A stretch of 32,257 nucleotides of DNA from Myxococcales bacterium (GTDB lineage Bacteria > Myxococcota_A > UBA9042). Both the position numbers and the translations under genes were made by a program. Positions 22,362-28,336 of the stretch are shown here, piece by piece. Positions within the stretch are counted from its first letter, which is position 1. Every line of letters begins with the position of its first letter. The DNA lies in assembly GCA_009692465.1 (NCBI GenBank), contig SHZD01000045.1:1-32257 (forward strand), written 5' to 3'. The notes below the pieces were generated by a model, which saw only the letters and a list, made by a program, of their open reading frames with translations, had not been told where the DNA came from and did not search any database.

Positions 22362-23315
22362 TTGTCATCGACAGCTCGCGGATTGCAACCTTGGCTCGCC
22401 GCTACTCGATTCTGGTTTGTGGGCCTGCCCTTCTCGTTTGCTAGCCTGCCCTTCTCGTTTGCTAGCCTGCCCTTCTCGTTTGCTAGCCTGCCCTTCTCGT
22501 TTGCTAGCCAGCCCGTCCGGTTGACTTTCAGGTCTCGCCCGCTGGTGTTCGCGCTCAGCGTAGTTGCAGTGTTGGCGCTCAGCGTAGTGGCAGGTGCCTG
22601 TTCAGGCGCCCGCAGCCAACAGGTCGACGGCGAAGTGTTGGCCCTGCGCGATGAAGTCGATGAACTCAAGCGCAGTCAAGCCGCTGCTCGGGTCCAGTTT
22701 GACGAACTCAAGTCCCGACTGGTCATGATTGAAGAGCGCGCCGACTCGGCTCGCGTCGATCGCGCCCGTCGCGACTCCGGCTGGATTCCTAAGCTGCCCA
22801 CGGTCAAGGTCGAGGCGCCCGCAGAAGCGCACGATGTGGAGATGGCCGAACCGTCACCGCCGCCCACACCCAGTGGCCCATCGAGCGACCTGCCGCCCCA
22901 GACCGATGCGGACAAACCCAAAGCCGATCAGGCGGTTGCCTTGTACACACAGGCCAAAGCCCTGCTGGATGTGGAGCAAGTGACGGCGGCGCGCGGCCTG
23001 TTCGACAAGTTGCTGACTGCGCATCCCGACCACGATTTGGCCGATAACGCCCTGTATTGGATCGGCGAGAGTTGGTACGCCCAGTCGCAATGGCTCAAGG
23101 CGGCGCACAGCTTTGTAAGAGTGGCCAAGGAGTATCCGCGCGGCAATAAGGTGCCAGACGCCATGTACAAGTTGGCCAAAAGCTACGAAAAAATGGGTGA
23201 CGACCCCGGCGCTGGCGAAGTGCTCAAGCAATTGGCGCGGCAGTATCCGGGCACGCCGTCGGCCAAGCGCGCGCTTGACGATCTGCAGCGCAAGAACGCC
23301 AAAGGTGAGCTATGA
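22362..23315 (+). CDS. cpoB: CpoB/YbgF-like TPR lipoprotein with repetitive N-terminus
   Basis: CpoB works with the Tol-Pal system in coordinating outer-membrane constriction and peptidoglycan synthesis. The pattern here matches: a coiled coil (about 86-125, VDGEVLALRDEVDELKRS), a Pro-rich linker, then TPR repeats to the end (ALYTQAKALLDVEQVTAARGLFDKLL, DNALYWIGESWYAQSQWLKAA, DAMYKLAKSYEKMGD). Unlike E. coli CpoB it seems to be a lipoprotein: lipobox SVVAGAC with Cys80. The TTG at 22362 has GAGG five bases upstream, which supports a long N-terminus containing LPFSFAS four times (21-bp repeat). A start nearer 22520 would remove that extension. The signal's hydrophobic core is also a duplication (ALSVVA twice). 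The stop overlaps the next ATG. Confidence 0.83.
   Translation: MSSTARGLQPWLAATRFWFVGLPFSFASLPFSFASLPFSFASLPFSFASQPVRLTFRSRPLVFALSVVAVLALSVVAGACSGARSQQVDGEVLALRDEVDELKRSQAAARVQFDELKSRLVMIEERADSARVDRARRDSGWIPKLPTVKVEAPAEAHDVEMAEPSPPPTPSGPSSDLPPQTDADKPKADQAVALYTQAKALLDVEQVTAARGLFDKLLTAHPDHDLADNALYWIGESWYAQSQWLKAAHSFVRVAKEYPRGNKVPDAMYKLAKSYEKMGDDPGAGEVLKQLARQYPGTPSAKRALDDLQRKNAKGEL
22424..22507 (+). repeat. 21-bp tandem repeat, 4 copies, in the cpoB N-terminus
   Basis: CCTGCCCTTCTCGTTTGCTAG-type units begin at 22424, 22445, 22466 and 22487 and are essentially identical. In frame with cpoB they encode LPFSFAS. Confidence 0.96.
22551..22598 (+). repeat. 24-bp duplication of the cpoB signal-peptide core
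   Basis: GCGCTCAGCGTAGTTGCAGT at 22551 recurs at 22575 as GCGCTCAGCGTAGTGGCAGG. In frame the two copies encode ALSVVAVL and ALSVVAGA, the second leading into the lipidated Cys80. Confidence 0.92.
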
Positions 23316-24505
23316 AAGTGGCACTGTTGGCAGGCAAGGTGGCACTGTTGGCAAAGCGACGGCTCGCGGGTCCCGTTGACGGCACCCATGGCCGGTGGCC
23401 TGCCCCAACAGCACTAGTGGCGGCGTTCTCCGCGCTGGTGCCGATTACCTTAGTGGTGGCCGCGCCGGCGCAGGCGCAGTGGTTTTCCGACAAGGAAGGG
23501 CCTTCGATCGCGGTACAGGACTCGGCCAAGTCGGGCGAACGCATTCATGTCGTCGAGCAAGGCGATACCTTGTGGTCAATTGCCGAACAACTCTACGATG
23601 ATCCGTGGTATTGGCCGAGCCTGTGGTCCTACAATCCGCAGGTGACCAATCCGCACCAGATCTACCCTGGCGACGTGTTGTACCTGTCGCGACGCGCGCC
23701 GCCGACCAAGGCCGCGGCCGCCAAGCCTGTCACTCACGCCCAATCGCGTTACCAAACGCCCAGGCGTCCGCAAGTCGAGCTAGTGCGCCGCGTTGGCTAC
23801 ATCAGTTCGCGCGACTACCGCGAGTCGGGGACCGTCGAGGCCAGCCGCGAAGAACGCAATATGCTTGGCCAGTTGGACGAAGCTTACGTTCGGTTCAGCA
23901 TGCGCCGCTGCAGTGAAGAAACCGCGGCGGGCCGCGACAAGGATCCCGACGCGTTCACCGGTCCGTGCGTGCGCGACGGCGATCGCCACACCCTGTACCG
24001 CGTTGAACGTGAAGTGGTGCACCCGCTGACCAACAAGATTATCGGCTACAAGATTAACTTTTTGGGTGAAGGCAAAGTGCTGCGCACCGTGCGGCCGTTG
24101 GCCAGCGTGTTGATTACCCGCTCGTACTCCGAAATCAGTCGCGGCGATCTGGTGACCAACGTGTTTGAGCCTCTGGTGCTGACAAGGGCCGCGACGAACA
24201 AGGTCGAATTGGTGGCGACCATCGTTGATTTTCATCACGAAACCAGCGCTGCCGCCCAGTACCATTACGTGTACATCGACAAGGGCGCCGACGATGGCGT
24301 CGAAAAGGGCAATCGTTTTGAGATAATGTGGCGCGGCGACGGTCTGAGGCGTGGGCAAGTAGGCAATCTCAAAGACTATCCCGACGAACAGATTGGAATT
24401 GCCACGGTGATTGAGGCCTACGACCGCCACTGCCTAGCGGTGCTGACGGCGTCGGTGCGCGAGATTGAGCGCGGCATGCCAGCGGTGATGGCCAAGGGCT
24501 TCTGA
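23312..24505 (+). CDS. Exported LysM-domain protein
   Basis: The signal peptide is long: an N-region with a duplicated KVALLA, then the hydrophobic segment TALVAAFSALVPITLVVAAPAQAQ with likely cleavage after AQA (about residue 55). A single LysM domain follows (about 77-126, IHVVEQGDTLWSIAEQLYDDPWYWPSLWSYNP ... IYPGDVLYL), which binds GlcNAc in peptidoglycan. The remaining 260 residues are a conserved-looking periplasmic region without a motif that I recognise; similar LysM-plus-unknown proteins are common in Myxococcota. The ATG overlaps the cpoB stop codon (ATGA), and apbE follows after three bases, so the three genes form one unit directed at the cell envelope. Confidence 0.85.
   Translation: MKVALLAGKVALLAKRRLAGPVDGTHGRWPAPTALVAAFSALVPITLVVAAPAQAQWFSDKEGPSIAVQDSAKSGERIHVVEQGDTLWSIAEQLYDDPWYWPSLWSYNPQVTNPHQIYPGDVLYLSRRAPPTKAAAAKPVTHAQSRYQTPRRPQVELVRRVGYISSRDYRESGTVEASREERNMLGQLDEAYVRFSMRRCSEETAAGRDKDPDAFTGPCVRDGDRHTLYRVEREVVHPLTNKIIGYKINFLGEGKVLRTVRPLASVLITRSYSEISRGDLVTNVFEPLVLTRAATNKVELVATIVDFHHETSAAAQYHYVYIDKGADDGVEKGNRFEIMWRGDGLRRGQVGNLKDYPDEQIGIATVIEAYDRHCLAVLTASVREIERGMPAVMAKGF
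23318..23356 (+). repeat. 21-bp duplication at the start of the LysM gene
   Basis: GTGGCACTGTTGGCA occurs at 23318 and 23339, a 21-bp spacing, giving KVALLAGKVALLAK at the very N-terminus of the signal peptide. Confidence 0.92.
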
Positions 24506-24508
24506 TCG

Positions 24509-25723
24509 TTGGCAAACTCTGCGCAGGTGCCCTCATGCGTGTGGCCGCTGGCTGTGGAGCCACTGGGCGAGTCGCTACTGGGCGAGTCGCTACTGGGCGC
24601 ATCGCTACTGGGCAAGTCGGCACGGTACCCGTTGCTGCGTTTCGCGTTGCTACTATGGGTGTCGTTTGGGTGCAGCTGCGGTGGTTCGCCTAACCTAGCG
24701 ATCGTTGTGGCTAGCCCGACCGTAGAACTCGAAAATGCTGAGCCAATTGCTGCATGGCAAACACTGCGTGCGCCTAAAATGGCGACGGTGTTTGAAATCA
24801 CGCTGCCGGGCACCGCTACGGCAACCGCCGCCGCCAAGCTGGCCTTTGCTGCGTTTGATGAGGTCGAGCGCCGGATGAACGAGTGGCGGGCCGACTCGGA
24901 ACTTGCCCAGCTTAACCGCGCAGCTGGCGGACCCGCGCAAGTGGTGAGCGCGGACTTGTTCGCGTTGCTGGTGGTGGCTCGGCACGTCGCCAGTCAGACC
25001 GACGGCGCGTTCGACCCGACTTGGGCCGCCCTGTGGGGCCTGTGGGACTTTCGGGCGGGTGCCACGCCGGTGGTGCCTGAGGTCCAAGCATTGGCGCGTC
25101 AAGTGGGGCTGGTCGGCTGGCAGCGGCTGGAGTTGAACCCGGCGCTCAGCACCGCCCGGCTGCGCGAGCGCGGCATGGTGCTCGGCTTGGGTGGCATCGC
25201 CAAAGGCTGGGCACTCGATCAGGCCGCTGCGGTCCTGCGTCGCCAGGGTGTCCGCTCAGCGCTGCTGTCTGCCGGCGGTCAGTTGTTGGCGGTGGGTAGC
25301 GGTCCGCAGGGGCCGTGGCTGGCGGGCCTGCGCGATCCCCGCGGGCAGGCCAGTGACCTATGGGCAACATTGGAATTGCACGACGGCGAGTCGTTGGCGA
25401 CCTCAGGCGACTACGAGCATTATTTTGAAGTGGCGGCCGTGCGCTACCACCATGTACTCGACCCGCGCACGGGGTGGCCAGCCAAAGGGGGCCGGGCGGC
25501 AGTGGTGTTGGTCGGCTGTTCAGGCGGGGTCCAACCGGCAACTCCGGCAACGCTTGCCGACGCCTTGGGCAAGCCGTTGCTGATTTTGGGGCAACCGGAT
25601 GGCTTGAACAAGATCGAGCAGTTTGGCTACGCCCAAGGGCTACTGGTTGACCATCACGGGCAATGGCACGCCTCGGCGCCGCTGCGTGCGCGCTTGCGGG
25701 TGCTGCGGCCGCCGTCACCCTGA
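24509..25723 (+). CDS. apbE: FAD:protein FMN transferase (ApbE family)
   Basis: ApbE attaches FMN from FAD to a Thr of exported flavoproteins such as NqrB, NqrC and RnfG. Family motifs are clear: AFDPTWAALW (167-176), LGGIAKGWALD (227-237), LLSAGGQLLAVG (252-263), GDYEHYF (300-306) and HHVLDPRTGWP (314-324). The N-terminus is unusual: a 15-bp repeat encodes ESLLG-like units ahead of a hydrophobic segment (LLRFALLLWVSFGC). Cys55 may be lipidated, though SFGC is not a strict lipobox. The start is uncertain: TTG 24509 has AAGGG eleven bases upstream; GTG 24527 and GTG 24539 are alternatives. It lies three bases after the LysM gene. No Nqr, Rnf or other target gene is visible nearby. Confidence 0.87.
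   Translation: MANSAQVPSCVWPLAVEPLGESLLGESLLGASLLGKSARYPLLRFALLLWVSFGCSCGGSPNLAIVVASPTVELENAEPIAAWQTLRAPKMATVFEITLPGTATATAAAKLAFAAFDEVERRMNEWRADSELAQLNRAAGGPAQVVSADLFALLVVARHVASQTDGAFDPTWAALWGLWDFRAGATPVVPEVQALARQVGLVGWQRLELNPALSTARLRERGMVLGLGGIAKGWALDQAAAVLRRQGVRSALLSAGGQLLAVGSGPQGPWLAGLRDPRGQASDLWATLELHDGESLATSGDYEHYFEVAAVRYHHVLDPRTGWPAKGGRAAVVLVGCSGGVQPATPATLADALGKPLLILGQPDGLNKIEQFGYAQGLLVDHHGQWHASAPLRARLRVLRPPSP
24562..24621 (+). repeat. 15-bp tandem repeat, 4 copies, in the apbE N-terminus
   Basis: ACTGGGCGAGTCGCT-type units begin at 24562, 24577, 24592 and 24607, encoding LGES/LLGES/LLGAS/LLGKS in frame with apbE. The last two are slightly diverged. Confidence 0.93.
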
Positions 25724-25774
25724 TGGCGCGCTCCCGGAGCTGTCGACACCCATTGGGCGCACCTGCAAACGCAT

Positions 25775-25860
25775 CTAGGATGCCTGTCGGAAAGCAATCG
25801 GTTACAACCTGTCTATCCGGTTATACACAATGAATCTAGTACGATCCGACAGGCTCCTAG
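25775..25860. repeat. Palindrome A with an internal DnaA-box-like site
   Basis: The left arm CTAGGATGCCTGTCGGA (25775-25791) pairs with the right arm TCCGACAGGCTCCTAG (25845-25860) with one bulged base. The 53-bp loop contains TTATACACA (25821-25829), which fits the DnaA-box consensus TTATNCACA. It follows the apbE stop by about 50 bp. Confidence 0.75.
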
Positions 25861-25875
25861 CCGATCAGATAGTGT

Positions 25876-25925
25876 CAACTGTCCAAGAACTGCCCGGAGT
25901 AAATCCGCGCAGTTTCGGACAGTTG
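25876..25925. repeat. Palindrome B
   Basis: CAACTGTCCAAGAACTGC (from 25876) and GCAGTTTCGGACAGTTG (25909-25925) are imperfect inverted copies, 9 bp perfect at the outer ends, around a 15-bp loop. The outer AACTGTCC matches the terminal sequence of the 141-bp dispersed element. Confidence 0.75.
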
Positions 25926-25945
25926 CCGCCGTCTAGCCACACGGC

Positions 25946-25983
25946 CCTAGGAGCGACTCGGAATACTCCGGCACGCTCCTAGG
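25946..25983. repeat. Palindrome C
   Basis: CCTAGGAGCG (25946-25955) and CGCTCCTAGG (25974-25983) are perfect 10-bp inverted copies around 18 bp. CTAGGA/TCCTAG is shared with palindrome A. There is no U-tract, so this is not a standard terminator. From here to 26258 I see no further feature apart from the next gene's GGAG ribosome binding site. Confidence 0.78.
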
Positions 25984-26258
25984 CAGCGAGGGCGCCGCGC
26001 TAAATCATTGACACCCACAATTAACTGCTGCAAAATTGCGGCCCCGCTGGCTACGGCATCGGAAGCAGAAAAACGGCCAAGAGCCTTTTTACCTTCTTCT
26101 CCGCTGCGTGTCAGATCTACAGACGGTCGCACTGGTGCCGTCGATCCTCAACCCAAGGCCCTCAGCGCCGGCAATGTCGCCGGAATCCTAGGTCCTGTTC
26201 CCAAGGCGGCTCGTTGTCGCCTTTATTTCGCGGCGCTGTCCGCATCCGGAGTTTTGCT

Positions 26259-26642
26259 ATGCGTTTGTTGACCACCCTTGCCGTTGTCCTCGGTCTCGCC
26301 CTCGCCGCCCCCGTTTACGCTGGTGACGCCCCCGAAGCCAAGAAAGACGCCGTCGAAGCCAAGAAAGACGGCAAAGAAGCCAAGAAAGACGTCAAGGAAG
26401 CCAAGAAAGACGTCAAGGAAGCCAAGAAGGACGGCAAGGAAGCCGACACCAAGGAAGAGAAGAAAGAAGCCGGCAAGGACGCCAAGGAAGCCAAGAAAGA
26501 CATCAAGGAAGCCAAGAAAGACGGCAAGGAAGCCAAGAAGGACATGAAGGAAGCCAAGAAGGACATGAAGGAAGCCAAGAAAGACGGCAAGGAAGCCAAG
26601 AAAGACGGCAAGGAAGCCAAAGAGCCCAAGAAAGACAAGTAA
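26259..26642 (+). CDS. Exported Lys/Glu/Ala-rich repeat protein
   Basis: A 127-residue protein with a clean signal peptide (MRLLTTLAVVLGLALAAPVYA, cleavage after AYA-like VYA at residue 21). The entire mature part is made of KEAKKDG, KEAKKDV, KEAKKDM and KEAKKDI heptads, about 14 of them, highly charged and likely a single long helix or a disordered polyampholyte. I recognise no domain. The ATG at 26259 has GGAG seven bases upstream; an in-frame start at 26214 would spoil the signal peptide. Heptads of this composition recall eukaryotic histone H1 tails or LEA proteins, but export speaks against a DNA-binding role. The coding DNA is itself a 21-bp tandem repeat, so the length may vary between strains. 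Confidence 0.8.
   Translation: MRLLTTLAVVLGLALAAPVYAGDAPEAKKDAVEAKKDGKEAKKDVKEAKKDVKEAKKDGKEADTKEEKKEAGKDAKEAKKDIKEAKKDGKEAKKDMKEAKKDMKEAKKDGKEAKKDGKEAKEPKKDK
26326..26633 (+). repeat. 21-bp coding repeat in the Lys-rich gene
   Basis: About 14 units of GAAGCCAAGAAAGACGGCAA-type sequence in frame, with variation mainly at the seventh codon (GGC, GTC, ATC or ATG) and one interrupted stretch near 26443-26490. Confidence 0.88.
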
Positions 26643-26697
26643 GCCCAGCCTTTAGGGCGAGCTGAACGCGGGCGGCGGGGTCGGGAAACTGGCCCTG

Positions 26698-26779
26698 CCG
26701 CTTTGCTTTTTAGGTCCGGCCGCTTTGCTTTTTAGGTCCGGCCGCTTTGCTTTTTAGGTCCGGCCGCTTTGCTTTTCGG
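26698..26779. repeat. 22-bp tandem repeat, 3.7 copies
   Basis: Units starting CCGCTTTGCTTTTTAGGTCC begin at 26698, 26720, 26742 and 26764; the last is partial. Each unit is itself flanked by CCGG-type ends (CCGG-CCGC junctions). Its 22-bp length and in-frame TAG codons show that it is non-coding. It separates the Lys-rich gene from the barrel gene, and the T-runs might help termination. Confidence 0.94.
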
Positions 26780-26792
26780 CTGCATTTTGTTT

Positions 26793-26816
26793 TTAGGAAC
26801 TGTCTCAGAACAAGTC
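26793..26816 (+). repeat. Fragment of the 141-bp dispersed element
   Basis: TTAGGAACTGTCTCAGAACA plus AGTC matches the first 24 bp of copy 1 (1321-1344) with two substitutions, then similarity stops. It is a truncated third copy in the orientation of copy 1. Confidence 0.7.
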
Positions 26817-26899
26817 GTCACGAGGCCGGCTCGGTGCGCTTGGCGCTGGCTGTCCATTCTGGCATTCTGCGCCGTAGGTTGAATCAACGGGGGCGCCGC

Positions 26900-28336
26900 G
26901 TGAATACATCAACAGTCCGATACTACAGCTATTTTGGCCGCCGTCTCGCGCGAATTGCTGCAGTTGGCGGCACCTTGGCGACGGTCGGCGCCGCGCAACC
27001 AGCGTGGGCGGACTATGTCGGCCTAAGTGGCGGGGTCAGTCGCTCGCCGGGTACCGCCTCTTTTCCGAGCAGCGGTTCAAATTCATTTGCGTTAAGTGGC
27101 AGTTACGACCTGAGTGACCAGTGGAATTTTGGGTTGTCGCTGGGGCTCACCCAGCCCAAGCCGGTCCCAGATACTTCCGACACTTTTGTCGGCAAGACCA
27201 AGGACGGCTCCACATTTTCGGCTGGCCTCGGCGCGACGTGGCTCCCAGGTTTTGGCTGGAACGCCGATGAGCACTGGAGTTTCGACTTCGGCTTTGGCTT
27301 GTCGCCCAAATCGACCGACGTCTCCAGTACCACGATTGCCTTTGAAGTGGCGACCCCCAAAGGGACCACCACCGACGACAGCGACGCTCTGCTCAAGTCG
27401 ACTTCGACTTCACAAGACCTGACGCTGGGCCTCAATTACGACAGCAACGGCGACAGTAATTTGGAGTGGTCGCTCAGCCTTGGGTTGTGGCCTAACCGAC
27501 TGACCTCGACCCAAACGGTGGAAGAAATTGTCAGTCCCCAGGGCAAAGTGCAGACCAGAGACCAACTTTTGGCGATGTGTCAAAAGCAACCGCTGCCGAA
27601 ATTGTCGGTCAAGCCGTGTAAGCGTCTGACGCCGCTGCTAAACGCTCAGGCGGCGACCATTGTCACGTTGCCGGTCGTGGTCGGGCTGTCGGCGACCGTG
27701 TTTGCCAATACCACCGTCAACGTCGGTTTTACCTATTACATCTACAGCGCTGACCCCAACAGCGTCGGCTATTTTACCTTGGCGGCCCAAGGCAAGCAGA
27801 GTAAGCTAGGACCGTCGGCCAGCTTTGGTTCGGGGATTGCGGTGTCGCCTTACGTCTACGGCTCGTCGCTGTCGGTCGCGCATAAGCTGGGGCCAGTGCG
27901 GCTGACCGCTGGCGGCGGGTATAGCGTCTACCTCGATGACGCGGGGCACAATACCTCGGCAGCACTCAAGGCCGCTTGGAAGATCACCGACAATTGGCGG
28001 GTCAACTTCAGCTACGGTCAGCAATGGGATACCGATAGCGATGGCGATGTTTCCAATTCGTGGAGCGCGTCCGGCGGCCTGCGCTACACGTTTTCGAAGG
28101 CGCCCGAGCCCGACGACGACGATGCTGGCAGCAGTGCGCCTGACGCGCCAGCTGCCGACAAACCAGCTGCCGATTCGCCCGCAGACGCAGCACCCGCTAA
28201 ACCCGCCGACAAGCCGGAAGAAAAACCGGCGGACAAGCCCGCTGCCGAACCGGAGCCCAAGGGCAGCGACAAGCCGGTCGAGCCCAAGCCCGAAACGCCA
28301 CCGTCGGCGCCAGCACCAGAAACGCCTAAGTTTTAG
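26900..28336 (+). CDS. Outer-membrane beta-barrel protein with a disordered C-terminal tail
   Basis: A GTG at 26900 gives a typical signal peptide (Arg14, Arg15, Arg18; IAAVGGTLATVGAAQPAWA, cleavage before DYVGL). GGGGGCG lies just upstream. Residues about 38-395 alternate amphipathic strands separated by turns, such as NFGLSLGLTQP, SFDFGFGLSP, LEWSLSLGLWPN, TVNVGFTYYIYS and VRLTAGGGYSVYL, ending in WSASGGLRYTF. The final Phe of that strand looks like a BAM beta-signal. After the barrel come about 85 residues rich in Pro, Ala, Asp, Lys and Glu, which would be disordered. I do not recognise the barrel family or any substrate. The 3' end overlaps the convergent helicase gene by 11 bp. Confidence 0.8.
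   Translation: MNTSTVRYYSYFGRRLARIAAVGGTLATVGAAQPAWADYVGLSGGVSRSPGTASFPSSGSNSFALSGSYDLSDQWNFGLSLGLTQPKPVPDTSDTFVGKTKDGSTFSAGLGATWLPGFGWNADEHWSFDFGFGLSPKSTDVSSTTIAFEVATPKGTTTDDSDALLKSTSTSQDLTLGLNYDSNGDSNLEWSLSLGLWPNRLTSTQTVEEIVSPQGKVQTRDQLLAMCQKQPLPKLSVKPCKRLTPLLNAQAATIVTLPVVVGLSATVFANTTVNVGFTYYIYSADPNSVGYFTLAAQGKQSKLGPSASFGSGIAVSPYVYGSSLSVAHKLGPVRLTAGGGYSVYLDDAGHNTSAALKAAWKITDNWRVNFSYGQQWDTDSDGDVSNSWSASGGLRYTFSKAPEPDDDDAGSSAPDAPAADKPAADSPADAAPAKPADKPEEKPADKPAAEPEPKGSDKPVEPKPETPPSAPAPETPKF

Noticed and set aside
25821..25829. TTATACACA as evidence for a chromosomal origin
   Set aside because: Only a single DnaA-box-like site is seen and no dnaA, dnaN or other origin-linked gene; noted within palindrome A only.
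26008..26271. An 87-codon frame upstream of the Lys-rich gene
   Set aside because: Composition is not protein-like and it overlaps the better-supported start at 26259 with its GGAG site and signal peptide.
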